NCBI GenBank assembly: GCA_947462335.1
Contig: OX381710.1
Coordinates: 2,852,001 to 2,916,000 of the forward strand
Origin: Harmothoe impar
Taxonomy: Eukaryota; Annelida; Polychaeta; Phyllodocida; Polynoidae
Reading direction: 5' to 3'
DNA: 64,000 nt
Shown: piece after piece, positions 12,500-23,035 of the stretch
Layout: each line of letters opens with the position of its first letter
How positions within the stretch are numbered: position 1 is the first letter of the stretch
The notes under the pieces: generated by a model
What the model was told of the DNA's origin: nothing
The model's input: the letters and a program-made list of their open reading frames with translations, nothing else
Databases searched by the model: none
Program-made: the position numbers and the translations under genes

Positions 12500-12850
12500 G
12501 CGATCGGGAGGAAAGAGATTATGGTGCTGCACCAGGAATAGCAACCCCGGCAGGAAAGGAGGAATTTAGCACAAGAAAATAATTGTCGAAAATACGCCCA
12601 AACACTGGGATGCCTTGGGAAGAGAAAATACTGAGGAAATTATCTAGGACAATTAAAGATTTATCGCCGGAAAATGGCAAGGGGGAAATAAGTAGTAAAA
12701 TAATGAGGATATTCATCGAAGGGAAAATAAGGAGGAAACTATCCAGGACAAGTAAAGGCTGAGAACTAGGCCTCTTTCTTAATGTATCACTAACAGCAGC
12801 ACATGAGGAAATGAGGGAGTTTGCTGCACCATAATAAGTACTCAAGGAGA
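12500..12850. repeat. imperfect direct repeat, A/G-rich
   Basis: GAGAAAATACTGAGGAAATT followed by ATCTAGGACAATTAAAG at about 12621-12660 recurs with changes at about 12721-12757. The block is bounded by inverted TTATGGTGC and GCACCATAA. The minus strand is open for 108 codons here, but the residues are low-complexity and repeat-derived. Confidence 0.5.
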
Positions 12851-12901
12851 GGCAATGAGACTAGAGCGATAATAGGGGAGAACAGGGAGGCCATTAAGCC
12901 T

Positions 12902-13116
12902 TTAACCCTTGGTAGTCATGATGTATGAATGCAGCTCTGGCATGTAACTCACCAGTGCTGCATTCATGTATCAAGCCGACCCTTCAGGATGGAGGCACTC
13001 CAGAAGGGCCAGCAGCATGCACCAATGTAGCACCGGCGAGTTACTCGCTTGGGGTGCATTGGTGCATTATGACGACAGTGTCAAGGTTCAGCAACGGGAT
13101 GTCCTGAAATGGTTAA
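12902..13116. mobile_element. piggyBac-like MITE
   Basis: TTAA-flanked. Left CCCTTGGTAGTCATGATG, right GATGTCCTGAAATGG. Both hairpins are present: CTGGCATGTAACTCACCAG, and CCGGCGAGTTACTCGCTTGG-like. Confidence 0.85.
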
Positions 13117-13278
13117 GGAGAGGAACGGCAAAGAAAGGCCGGGGCTGCTGGTTTAGTGGGAAGGAGGAGACAGTGGCTCTGTAGGATTGACGAGTAAGAA
13201 TGGCCGCCAGGAGACGCTGTGGTACAAAAATAGTGCTGAAAGATGCATGCTGTGGTGCAAGGGGCGGCAACCGGGGGT
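13117..13278. other. GC-richer unique stretch
   Basis: Open on the minus strand for 60-77 codons with no recognisable features; not called. Confidence 0.4.
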
Positions 13279-13512
13279 TTAACCCGGTAACGGCCGCAGA
13301 GCACTTTAATGTATCAACCATTTTGCTATCTCTGAATGCACCAAGATGAGTAGCTCACCAGGGCTTCATGGATGCATTAAAGAATCATGCCAACCCTACA
13401 GGGTGGATACAATCCCATACGTGATGCATGAATGCTTTGCTGATGCATAGATTAGCTGTAGATGAAATAATCCATCATGAGGATGAAGAATGCCGCGCAT
13501 TAAAGCGCTAAG
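13279..13512. mobile_element. piggyBac-like MITE, degenerate
   Basis: TTAACCCGGTAACGGCCGCA left end and family-like core (AGTAGCTCACCAGGGCTTCA). The right end is eroded. Confidence 0.5.
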
Positions 13513-13654
13513 CAGCCATTATAGCACTAATGGGATGCCACCACCTGCCTTCTCTTCCTGCCAGCAACAAGCTACCGCTCAGAGGGAATGGGCGGGGGTA
13601 GAGATACAGATAGGGTTAGCTATATAGCACTGCTGCAGGTTATACCATGGGGGC

Positions 13655-13950
13655 AGCCATCTTGTCCCCTTGAGGGGGACACTGCTGGTTCCTGTAGAGG
13701 GCTAGCTTAATAATGTGCTAGGAACCAGCAAAGTGAAGTGTAAACCCTGTTATTTTGTCTTTGTTAGCTGTTCCCCTGCAGGCAGCCAATTTGTCCCTAT
13801 AGGCAGCTATTTAGTGCACTGTAGGCGGCCATTTTGTCCCCCTGCAGGCTATCATTATTTCCCCCTGTAGGTGGCCATTATGTGCCCTGGAGATGTCGCT
13901 GGTACCTGCATAATAGTGACTAGGCACTATTCTGTGGGTACCAGCAAAGG
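13655..13950. repeat. GCCATTTTG-type tandem motifs bracketed by two hairpins
   Basis: Four to five units of the form CTGNAGGCGGCCATTTTGTC (GCCATCTTGTCCCC, GCCAATTTGTCCC, GCCATTTTGTCCCC, GCCATTATGTGCCC). A hairpin, TGCTGGTTCCT/AGGAACCAGCA (13683-13730), lies among them, and CGCTGGTACC/GGTACCAGCA (13907-13947) closes the block. GCCATNTTG is the core of the vertebrate YY1 site. Whether it is bound here is unknown. Confidence 0.65.
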
Positions 13951-14860
13951 TACATAGATCATCCATTCTAGTTCCCTACTCTACCACCACCACCATATAT
14001 GGCGCTGCATTCTGCCTGCTACTAAACCTCTGCAAAGAAGCAAGAATAACTGTGGGAGGGGGTTGGGGCTGAGTGGTTGAGGGGGTGGGGGTATAAGAAG
14101 CTATACACAGTCAGCATACTGGAAATACATACACACAACACTATCCTGGTACATACAGTATAACATTGGAAGGGGAGGGGGGGTTCAGTGGGTAGGGGAG
14201 GGGTTGTGTAGAGGGTAGGCTATACTGTCAGCATAGTGTAAACACACACATACACACAACATTGTCCGAAAACATTTATACAATACACCGGTCTGACACA
14301 TTGACGCGTGATAACACCAAGCATCGTGCTTCTTCATGAGCAGATTTGAAGGAAGATTTCCCATATAAAGCCCAGCACATTGAAATATTACAATATTACA
14401 GATATTGGTAGAACATCGCCCACCACCGTAATGCAACACATTAGAGAGGTACAAATAATGTTTCCCGCCGCATCTTCTGGGTAATATTACATGTGTAAGA
14501 AGGTAGTTATGTACAAGTGGTGCATCCATATAAAAACATTCCCAGCACAATATAGAATATATGTATTTACAATTTGTATTATCATCTGTGGTCAATGCAG
14601 AATATCTCCATGTCAATATCAGACTGGAGTATGAAGAAAAGATATATAGAGCTTATTACATTTGCTATGTCATGAAAAATAAACCATAAATAAATATCTT
14701 CACTTACATAAAAATAAAGGCATACATATTATATTAAGGGTTTCAAGGGTTCATAGACAAGACAATGGCATACAAAACCCATGGTGTACTTCTGTACATT
14801 GTATATCTACCTTATACATACAGCACACAGTGTATAAAAAACATTGATCACCAGTTAGAA
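13951..14860. other. unique noncoding stretch
   Basis: Short CA repeats and a G-rich patch at 14055-14215. The 143-codon minus-strand frame at 14185-14616 has irregular composition and no recognisable domain. Confidence 0.45.
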
Positions 14861-15070
14861 CACTGCACGAACATTGGGATTTAAGCAAACTTCTTTTGGC
14901 TTAAAGTCACCATTCAAGCAGCTTTAAGTTTAGGTAAAACCATGTAAACTTCACGGAAAGATCATAATGAATTCTAACCAGACTTACATGGCATTTACTG
15001 TATTCCATTATGCTAAGAGGGTGACTTTAAGCAATACAATCTTTGCTTAAATGCCAATATTCATGCAATG
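14861..15070. mobile_element. TA-type MITE, family B, copy 1
   Basis: About 30-bp inverted ends: CACTGCACGAACATTGGGAT then TTAAGCAAAC on the left, with the complement of CATTGCATGAATATTGGCAT, TTAAGCAAAG on the right. About 210 bp, noncoding. The inner arms (TGGCTTAAAGTCACC / GGGTGACTTTAAGC) also pair. Confidence 0.85.
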
Positions 15071-15758
15071 GCAATGGTTCAGGATGAGCTCTCCTTTCTC
15101 CTATCAACATCTACTGGAGTTTTCAGAATGAGACTTTACGGTGTTTTAATTTACTCATTATGACTTGCGGGTTACCCATTTGACATCACTGGGAGCCTAA
15201 AAGCAGCACCTTTCATACCATTCATACCAATCAACCATATCATGTTATATCTGTTAATCATGTTATATCTAGCAGCTTTCCTGCCCAATGCACACATTGT
15301 GGTTATGTATAGAACAAATAGGCTGAGGAGGATGACTATGGTATAAGGTGGTTAATATCATCTAATTAGATTGAGAAAGTTATGGTCATATAAGTACAGA
15401 TAAAATATGTTTTTTCACATGAAAAAATGTCCTTCTCTTCCACACAAAAAGAGCATCCCATTGACTATTACACTGCTCTGAGAAAATAATTTTAAAAAAA
15501 AAGACAACATTTTGAGCCTGTCTCAATATATGAAACATACCACTCATATGAAGAGCGGTTCGCTCATCCACTTCACAGCCATTAAACTGTTTTTAAGGTA
15601 TGATTTAATTATGACTGTAGGAAGTTTCATTATGGAGCCCTTCAGTGCATTAACCTAATGCGAGTTATAATGGACGCACTGTGTAGTAGAATGGGGCTGT
15701 CAGGGCGTGATAACATAAATTAGCGCTGGCAGCCGCAAGCACTCTATTCTCATAGATT
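15071..15758. other. unique noncoding stretch
   Basis: No supported feature. Confidence 0.5.
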
Positions 15759-15768
15759 AAAGCACTTA

Positions 15769-16068
15769 GGGAGTGGTCATTTTTTAACAACAGGGGGGGT
15801 TGGTGGATTTCGGGGGGGGACCAAAAAAATTTGGACCCCTTGAAGGGGGGGACCAAAAAAATTTGGACCAAGAAAATTACACCCCTTTTTAGCGGAAAAG
15901 CCAGTGCGTTACTATAGCTCAAAGGGGTCGGCCGCGCTCAATCTCAACTTGCCTGAGGGGGGGACCAAAATAATTTCGACCCCTCCCGTGGGGGGGACCG
16001 AAAAAATTTCGAACAGCTCGCGCGAAAATCCACCAACCCCCCCTGTTCTTAAAAAATGACCACTCTCT
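15769..16068. mobile_element. Mutator-type MITE with 10-bp target duplication
   Basis: Perfect 10-bp direct repeats AAAGCACTTA flank the element (15759-15768 and 16069-16078). The inverted ends are about 45 bp: GGGAGTGGTCATTTTTTAAC and onward into CAGGGGGGGTTGGTGGATTT. The middle has four GGGGGGGACC(A/G)AAA-type blocks (two inverted pairs). An 8-10-bp duplication is the signature of Mutator-like elements. No transposase is encoded. Confidence 0.9.
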
Positions 16069-16101
16069 AAAGCACTTAAACCTTTAAGAACGGCAAAGTG
16101 A

Positions 16102-16352
16102 TTCAACCCTTTAAGGACGGCCTAATGCTTTAATATATCAAATTCTTGGTCATTCCTATGCATGAGTGAAGCCTTGTGAGTAATTCGCCAGTGCTACATT
16201 CAAGCACCATACTGACCCTAGACTGTTCAGATACCACGGAAGAGTCGGGATGATGCACCAATGCAGCACCGCCAAGCTACTCTCTTGTGCTGCATTGGCA
16301 AATCCTGAGGGCCAGGTCCTGTTTTAGAGACCTGGTGTCCTTAAAGGGTTAA
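16102..16352. mobile_element. piggyBac-like MITE
   Basis: Left TTCAA then CCCTTTAAGGACGGCCTA; right GTGTCCTTAAAGGG then TTAA. Two hairpin halves (CTTGTGAGTAATTCGCCAG and CGCCAAGCTACTCTCTTG) are recognisable. A solo left end, CCTTTAAGAACGGCAAAG, lies just upstream at 16081. Confidence 0.85.
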
Positions 16353-16905
16353 CTAATTTAATCTATAGTGTGTGCCCCAACCTGCATGCAAAGAGAAAAT
16401 GATACTAGAGTGGTAGCATGTTCTGCTTTTTGTTACCTGTACATATCAGAAATTGGTATATTTTGCCTATTTTCAGTTATGATTATATTAAACAATTGTC
16501 TAAAATAAACCCTACATTTGGATGAGCATAAAAACGTATGATCTTTGGGAACATATATGTAAAAAGAGTTATCGATAACACACATTTTATTACTATGGTG
16601 TATCCGTAGTCTACTTGTGCTGCATGCATGCATCATCGTGCAAATGGTACCCGGTCCCCGGTACCCCACCCCACCCCACCCCACCCCCCCAAAAAAGGTC
16701 AGCCGTATACACCGATGCTTCAGGTTACTGTCAAGATATGCATTTTTGCATCATGACATCTGTTTTGCATCATGACATATGCATTTTTGCATCATGACAC
16801 AAGCATTCTAGAAACTTTGAGCATTGATTGAGAGGCTGGTGAGGCGGGAAGGGGCCGGGTACTTTAGGTTAAAACAGCACCCACCACAGCTGTAGACCCG
16901 GCTTT
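16353..16905. other. unique stretch with two small tandem repeats
   Basis: CCCCA repeated four times near 16664-16686. At 16735-16800 TTTTGCATCATGACATATGC-like units repeat three times. Confidence 0.55.
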
Positions 16906-17156
16906 TGAACCCTTCAAGGATAGCATGTAGCTAAAGGGCAACATTTGGTGTCATGATGCAACAATGCACCAGCCCGAGTGACTTACCGGTGCTGCATTGC
17001 TGCATCATGCCGACCCTTCGGGAGTGTATCAGCCACATAGGGTCAGCATGATGCTTGAACGCAGCCCTGGCGAGTTCCTCGCCAGGGCTGCATTCATGCA
17101 TCATGATCACACAGGCCATGATGCAGTATTGCACTATGCCGTCCTTAAAGTGTTAA
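16906..17156. mobile_element. piggyBac-like MITE
   Basis: Left TGAA then CCCTTCAAGGATAGCATG; right GCCGTCCTTAAAGTG then TTAA. Both nested hairpins are well preserved, with GGCGAGTTCCTCGCC at the second apex and GGGAGTGTATCAGCC in the central spacer. Confidence 0.88.
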
Positions 17157-17483
17157 CACGTCAGAAAGCGCAGTGCCATAAATCGCCGCAGTCATTTAAT
17201 GCAAATGCCAAAAACCTGATGGTCTAGATTATGAGTTGTCTTTTTTTATAATCTAGTTTAATACTTATAGGGAGCGCCCCTAACCTGTCCACATACAGAG
17301 CCGGCAAACTGTGGTCCCAAACCTAACATATAACATCTAGGTATAGGCTGCAAGTGACCAATCTCAGAAAACATTGAAATTATTAAATGAGCCTTGATCT
17401 ATTTGGTCGGTTGTAGTAACCGCTGACATCTAAAATTTAGGAAATCAAAGCCTGCTGAGTCAGATGAATCAGAGAGGGTACAA

Positions 17484-17682
17484 GCCACACCTAGACTTTA
17501 GGCTGATCGTATAAGCCCCATTGGTGTACTAGCCGTGGCTTATATATTAAGGTGACTTTAGTTCTGTAGTATGGTAGGTAAAACTAGCATATAAGCCGCA
17601 ACCCGACTCTGGGCCAATCCTATAAGCCGCACCGGCGATCTGACTCGCAAACTAGCCGGGGCTTATATGGGAGGTTTTATGG
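17484..17682. mobile_element. pogo-like MITE, family P, copy 1 (left end eroded)
   Basis: ATAAGCC-rich arms (ATATAAGCCGCAACCCGACT, CCTATAAGCCGCACC) and the right end GGGAGGTTTTATGGTA match the inverted ends of the P copies at 33968 and 61734. The left border is approximate. Confidence 0.65.
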
Positions 17683-18478
17683 TACTCATATATATACAAT
17701 GTTAATATCTTAGTTTGTCTATGTTACGCATCAAGACATTTCTAGAACCAAATCAGGCAGTGCAATGATGGAATAGGGGCATGAGGCCAAGGTTTGTCTA
17801 GGAGAGGCTATTCTGCTATTTTATACATGAAAGGATGGGGGTTGGCAATGTGCATTTAGTAGTTAAACCACTGCCAGACACCTGTACATAGGACATTGGT
17901 GACTGTCTAGGCTGATCACGAGTCGGTAGACGAGTGTGCTCAGCCGTGACTAAGCCAATATCCTTAGTAAAGCGGTCTGGAGTGGTTTAACTAACTTATG
18001 CCACACACTGTAGTGAGTGATTTCTCACCTTTTGTATGTCATATACAGTGAGGCTATTTCTTTTGTTCCACTGGCCAAGTGTGGTATGAATATTATTGTA
18101 GGTTCAGATTTATACGTCTACATTCAAACATACCTCTTCAACACCCAACAAGCCTATAGGGGAGAAGTAAGCCACGCATTATAATACATAGCTCCTCATA
18201 CAACCGTGTTGAAATTAGAATACATAGCATATAGTGTGTATGTATAAGCGTGTATACATATATATATATCCATATAAGTGTATATAAAATATAGCAGGAA
18301 ATTAACAGATGTATCATTATACAATACAAAAATACGGCTTAAAAAGCCACAGAGCTCAATGAGACAATGCAATGTATAGCCACACATAAAACTATATTCA
18401 TATCACACCATCTCCTCACAAAGCATGATATTAAGTTTTCAGCAACCTTAAAACAACTGCTAGTTTCTGAAAAGGGTA
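17683..18478. other. unique noncoding stretch
   Basis: A hairpin-like segment at 17885-17985 (CTGGCAGTGGT... complement of CCACTGCCAGAC). A short TA run near 18257-18270. No gene. Confidence 0.45.
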
Positions 18479-18674
18479 CAGCATCAATGTTGGCATTTGA
18501 GCAAAGATTGTACTACTTAAAGTTGTGTGTTTAGCATTATTAAATGTAGTAAATGTCAGGAAGGCCACTGAAATGTGATTCTGACCTTTCCCTGATAATC
18601 ACCTGGAATTTACTGAACTTAAATCTGCTTTAAGCAATAAAAGGTTTGCTTAAATTCCAACATTCGTTCAGTGG
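18479..18674. mobile_element. TA-type MITE, family B, copy 2
   Basis: TA then CAGCATCAATGTTGGCATTT GAGCAAAG on the left; right arm GTTTGCTTAAATTCCAACAT TCGTTCAGTG. Same terminal layout as the 14861 copy. Confidence 0.8.
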
Positions 18675-18745
18675 GGTTGCAAAAGGGGTAAATCTACTAA
18701 TATTAATCCGTCGGATCTGATGAACGTTCAGAATGTTAAACCCAT

Positions 18746-18905
18746 AGGGGTGAATCCACTGACTTGACTATGTTGGATCGGACGAGATTCGCCCATAGGT
18801 TTAACATTGTGAATGTACATCCGATCCAATGGATTGACGTCAGTGGATTCACTCTTTATGGGTGAATCTCCTCTGCTCCGACTGCTTCACGTCAGTGGAT
18901 TCACC
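18746..18905. mobile_element. short palindromic MITE, family E, copy 2, plus an extra arm
   Basis: Left GGGTGAATCCACTGAC and right GTCAGTGGATTCAC form inverted ends; TGTTGGATCGGA pairs with TCCGATCCAATGG. A further copy of the right arm (CACGTCAGTGGATTCACCC) follows at 18888-18905. Confidence 0.75.
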
Positions 18906-19371
18906 CGTTTAGCAGTACAGTGAGCATTGAGACGCAGATACTTATACAATGTAGATAGGTTCTGTCCCGACAAGAGCCGGTGGCAGCCGTAGAATAAGTC
19001 ACCTCCTAAACCCTCCTCACCCCTCCCCACATGCATAACCCATACCACACACACACACACATCCCATTCTGCAACAAGAATGACGCCATAGCAGTTGTAG
19101 CCCTCTCTGTATATTCGCTGCAATCTTTTACCACCAGCGGAAACTGTACAACAATGCATGCAATTAAGTTTGAGCCTACACCAAGACTATGCTAGGAGAG
19201 CAATGCCTCAGCTGGAGAGTTAAACCCATCAGAGAGTGTATTAGACGCAGTAATGTGTCTCAGAATGCCCCCCCCCCCGGTTTGTGAGCAGCTGTGAGGT
19301 ATGGAGGGTATAACCCAGTTTCATGTGAGCTGCTCTCCTCTTTATGTCGCCGCTGACGTCCTGCGCCACCA
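18906..19371. other. unique noncoding stretch
   Basis: CA microsatellite at 19049-19061 and a 10-base C run at 19269. No supported gene. Confidence 0.5.
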
Positions 19372-19623
19372 TTATCCCTTTAAGGACAGCATGATGCCTT
19401 AATGCATGATGTCCTTGGATGTCATGATGCATAAATGCAGCCCTGGCGAGTGACTAATCAGAGCTGTATTCATGCATCATGCCGACCCCTTAGAGTACAG
19501 ACACTCATGAATGGTCAGCACTATGCACCAATGCAGCACTTGCGATTTACTCAACAGGGCTATCATTGGTGCATCATGATGACAAATGTCATCTTTTAGC
19601 GACATCATTCCTTAAAGGGTTAC
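19372..19623. mobile_element. piggyBac-like MITE
   Basis: Left TTAT then CCCTTTAAGGACAGCATG; right CATTCCTTAAAGGG then TTAC. Both hairpins and the ATGTCATCTTTTAGCGACAT subterminal motif are present. Confidence 0.88.
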
Positions 19624-19639
19624 AAAGACCACCAGCCCG

Positions 19640-20270
19640 GCTTACCGCCGCATAAAACCGCCATTTTGAAAGTAGAGTCACGTGACCAGTGGCCAGGTGG
19701 CGCCACCAGTTGTTGCAGCTCAGGACATCTAGAGGTCATTAGAAGGTCATAAGAGGAGATCTGGGCAGGGCACACAGAGGTCATTCTGTAGGAATGGGGG
19801 ACAGAGAAGGGCATCTGGAGGACAGGGAAGGGCTTCTGAAGGTCATTGCTCAGGTTTAGGGCACATATGGGTCACCCTACAGGCATTTGAAGGGCATGTT
19901 TACCTCATTTGAAGTACAGTGAAGGACATCTAGAGGTCATCAGAAGGTCATTATAGAATCAGGGAAGGGATTTAGAGGTCATTATAGCAGCAGCCATCCA
20001 GAGGTCATGAAGGAGGTCATGGGAAGGACATCCTAGCTAACAAAAATATGTCTTTTTACGCCAAAATATTATGTTGTCGTATGCTTTTTTGTTTATTGCG
20101 ATGGTGAGGACATGATGTCTGGCAAGCTGCCTTCTATCTAGTCGTTCTAACCACCTCTCTATACAGAACCATTATTATCAGCCACCCCCCCCCCCTTCCA
20201 CCCATCTTAGCTGTCTCAGCTTCTTCCTGATCTAAAGGTCATGAAGACGGACATAGAGGTCATGTCATAG
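19640..20270. repeat. cluster of AGGTCA half-sites
   Basis: At least ten AGGTCA(T) hexamers in about 540 bp, mostly as GAGGTCAT or GAAGGTCAT, several in pairs 6-8 bases apart (19734-19752, 19941-19960, 19996-20015, 20233-20262). AGGTCA is the nuclear-receptor half-site. It may instead be a decayed short tandem repeat. Confidence 0.6.
19691..19709. promoter_or_regulatory. palindromic CTCF-like motif
   Basis: GGCCAGGTGGCGCCACCAG reads as a CTCF-like core (CCAGGTGGCGC) on both strands. A motif match by eye only. Confidence 0.3.
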
Positions 20271-20385
20271 TTTGAGGGACATGGGGAGGACAACATGTCT
20301 GGTTAGCTTCCTTCTATCTAGTCTTTCCAACCACCTCTCTATACAATATACAACCATTATTATCAGAACCCCCCTCCCCCCCCCG
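20091..20385. repeat. direct duplication, about 190-bp spacing
   Basis: Two copies (about 20107-20197 and 20289-20385) share CTTCTATCTAGTC, CCAACCACCTCTCTATAC and CCATTATTATCAG, and each runs into a poly-C tract. Confidence 0.85.
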
Positions 20386-20439
20386 TCTCCTCCCCTGCTT
20401 CCTGCGCCTCCCTCTACCTCCGCCTGCCACCACCAGGTG

Positions 20440-20560
20440 GCCTTATAACGTATGTCCGGGTACCAGCGGATGTTCCACTTCCTGCGGGCGGTGAGCGGCG
20501 CCATTACAGCCTCCAGGGGGCACCACCAGGCGGCGCTGTGCTTTATGACGTCACGGGACG
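20440..20560. promoter_or_regulatory. GC-rich patch with paired CTCF-like motifs and a CRE-like site
   Basis: CCTCCAGGGGGCACC (20510-20524) is followed at once by CCACCAGGCGGCGCTG (20523-20538), both close to the CTCF core. TGACGTCA lies at 20547-20554. No promoter elements or exon can be tied to them. Confidence 0.35.
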
Positions 20561-20610
20561 AGGGGGCAGGTGGTGGGGGCTGTAAAGGTGTCTTAGTGCT
20601 TTGGTGTCTT

Positions 20611-20830
20611 GTATCCTTGGTCATCATGATGCATGAATGCAGCCCTGGTCAGTAACTTGCCACTACTGCATCCCGATGACCCTACTGGGGTTGAGACATT
20701 CCCAAATTCCCAAATGGTCGGACTGATGCACCAATACAGCACAGGCGAGCTAACCCCTGGGTCTGCATAGGTGCATCGTGAAGACAAATGTATTTAGTCA
20801 CAAATATCTTTAGGGACATGCCCTTAGGAG
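20611..20830. mobile_element. piggyBac-like MITE, eroded ends
   Basis: TCCTTGGTCATCATGATGCA then GCAGCCCTGGTCAGTAAC and, after the central spacer, CAGGCGAGCTAACCCCTGG. The CCCTTTAAGG terminus is missing on the left. Confidence 0.7.
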
Positions 20831-20846
20831 GCTCCTAGAGCTTTCA

Positions 20847-20964
20847 TATCCTTTCTCGTCATGATGCATGAATGCAGCACTGGCGAATAGACACACAAGC
20901 ATCCATGCATACTGCTAAAATGGGCACAGCACATTCAAGCACTATGCACACCTTAAAGGGTAAA
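20847..20964. mobile_element. piggyBac-like MITE, half-length fragment
   Basis: GTCATGATGCATGAATGCAG start and CACCTTAAAGGGTAA end, with one hairpin half missing. Confidence 0.6.
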
Positions 20965-21646
20965 TGCAGGATGTTCTCTAAGGGCTATAGGAGGCTGAGG
21001 GCATTATACATAGGAGGGGATATGATATGGAATAGCCACAGGCTAGTGTAAGGGTCTACAGTGGGTGAGCAACAGATTGAGTGTTAGAAGGTAGACCTGC
21101 CGCAGGGGGTCATAAGGAGGTGGTCAGTGGGGGAAGCAGTCTGCCTATCTATTACTACCACCTCCAGACTCCTGGTACTATAGCTGTTGGGAGGGGGGTG
21201 GGTACTCTCCCAAAGATGGGATAAAGCAGCAAGACTGTCAAGAGCAGTGGCGGTCAATTTACATTAGATCCTGAAAGAGGGGTGATCAGAGGTTCTCTAG
21301 ACCCTGATGAGGGAGCTGTGAAATGAATAGCCTCAAATTGAGTACTTCATTTTGTTTTAAAAAGAGGTGAATTTCTAGTTTGTAGAAGGCCTAGGTTTGC
21401 AAAAGTCCACACAGTGACCCCTAGACATAATCAGCCCTAAAATACAGGGGTTAGTGGTTGGAGTAGTCTATGTATGGGTTTGCCATAGAGCGGTCAAATT
21501 CCCCAACCTCTGATTAGTTGGGCGGTAGGGCGGCAGTTGTTATCTGCACTCAAAGACAAAGGTCCCCCCCCTGGGCCCAACCTCCCGCTCGTACCTCCTC
21601 TACACCTACACCACCCTCCCTCTACCATCTCACCACCTCCTCCTCC
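20965..21646. other. unique noncoding stretch
   Basis: No supported gene; C-rich from 21560 to 21645. Confidence 0.5.
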
Positions 21647-22148
21647 TCAACCCTTTAAGGACAGCATGGAGCAAAAGCCTTTGTTACAAAAGTATTGCAT
21701 TTTGCTTAAAGATGACATTTCTCCTCATGATGCACAAATGCAGCTCCAGCAAGTAACTCGCCAGTGCTGCATCATGACGACCCGTATGAAGTGTCTCAAC
21801 CCCATGACCATTCCCCCATAGGGTCGGCATGATGATTGAATGCAGCACTCGCAAGTTACTCACCAGGGCTGCATTCATGCATCATGACGACCAAGGGCAT
21901 GATACATTAATACATTGTGCCATCCTTTATGCATCTTAATGCTTCATGCGCTTGGTCGTCATAATGTATGAATGCAGACTGGTGAGTAACTCCCCATCAT
22001 GCCAACCCTATGGGGTTGAGACACTACCGGAGGGTCTGCATGATACTTGAATGCAGCACTGGGGAGTTACTCACCAGGGCTGCATTCACGCATCATGACG
22101 ACCAAGGACATGATGCATAAATACATTGTGCTAACCTTACAGGGTTAA
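21647..22148. mobile_element. piggyBac-like MITE, double-length composite
   Basis: Left TCAA then CCCTTTAAGGACAGCATG; right end ACCTTACAGGG then TTAA at 22145. It contains two complete hairpin pairs in series, joined at about 21925-21945 by GCCATCCTTTATGCATCTTA. It is either two fused copies or a tandem derivative that lost the ends at the joint. Confidence 0.85.
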
Positions 22149-22577
22149 CCACCTCCCTCTCTTACCTTCTCCCGTACCTCCTCCCCTACCACCTCACCAC
22201 CTCCTTCCCTTCCTCCTCAGCAGCCCCCCCCCCCCCCCACCACCCAGCGGTAGCCGACACATCTTTATTGATGTGTAAATCATAGCCAAGACAATAAGCC
22301 CGCAATCCGCCACACCCGCTGCAGCAGCCACCCGGGTCGTGCGGTCATTCATCATGTTCTGCCAGGCACGCTGCTGGTAGGTCAGGTGTAGGGTACAGCA
22401 CTGCCATCTTGTAGGTGGTTCCCTGGGGACATAATCATTGTTCTGCATTTGGTTCATTTGTCCCATACATTGTGTTGATTCAATGGAAGACCGAGGTTGA
22501 ATACCAGGGTGCAGCACTGTTCTTGAACATGCCACAGCGATTCAGGTGTTAGTGGCTGGCTGGGATTGTTAGTGCAG
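22149..22577. other. unique stretch with poly-C
   Basis: Poly-C tract at 22224-22240. No supported gene. Confidence 0.5.
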
Positions 22578-22630
22578 TCTTCATAGCTCAGTGGTAGAGT
22601 GTTCGCTCCGAAGATTAAGACACTTTTCTG
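22578..22630 (+). repeat. tRNA-derived fragment (5' half)
   Basis: GTCTTCATAGCTCAGTGGTA GAGTG carries a perfect Pol III A-box (TAGCTCAGTGG). It is followed by a CTCCGAA anticodon-loop-like stretch. The T-arm and B-box are absent, so this is a tRNA pseudogene or SINE head rather than a working tRNA. Confidence 0.6.
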
Positions 22631-22934
22631 CAACCACTACAGAAGCATGAATTGTTTTATGCAAGATAGGCAATGCAGCGCCATACTCAACCATATTCTA
22701 CTGCCAAAGGGATACAGTGTATTGTGCTCCCCTAAATAATTGCAACAAATGACACTGCCCGTTATGGTCACCAATCTATCGCGAAGAAAGATGGTAGATG
22801 GCTTCATCTGCAGGGTTGAGTCCTCTCTGCTTTATCAAACGTGGATGATGATGGTGGATGTTCTGATTTTTTCCAGACCAGATATATGCTGGAGAGTGAT
22901 GTAGATTGATCTCTCTGTACAGACACAGCCATTG

Positions 22935-23035
22935 ACAGGTGTGTACCACTGTGCTGGGAGAGTGATCCCTCCGCTGCACACTTGAACCCAACATAGAGGC
23001 CATCTAGATCTGATGACTCCCTCTGGTGCAGAATG
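22935..23035 (+). repeat. dispersed repeat R, copy 1
   Basis: GTGCTGGGAGAGTGATCCCT, ACTTGAACCCAACATAGAGG CC, then TGATGACTCCCTCTGGTGCA GAATG. The same order of segments occurs at 35905-36000 and 37745-37830 in the same orientation. Origin unknown; possibly a SINE or LINE tail. Confidence 0.7.

Noticed and set aside
12519..12845. 108-codon hydrophobic minus-strand frame
   Set aside because: Runs through an internal direct repeat; the Leu/Ile/Phe bias follows from A/G-rich repeat units on the other strand.
14185..14616. 143-codon minus-strand frame, cysteine- and histidine-rich
   Set aside because: No regular Cys/His spacing for a zinc finger, and partly in G-rich simple sequence.
22578..22660. 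Functional tRNA gene
   Set aside because: Only the A-box half is recognisable; no T-arm or B-box.
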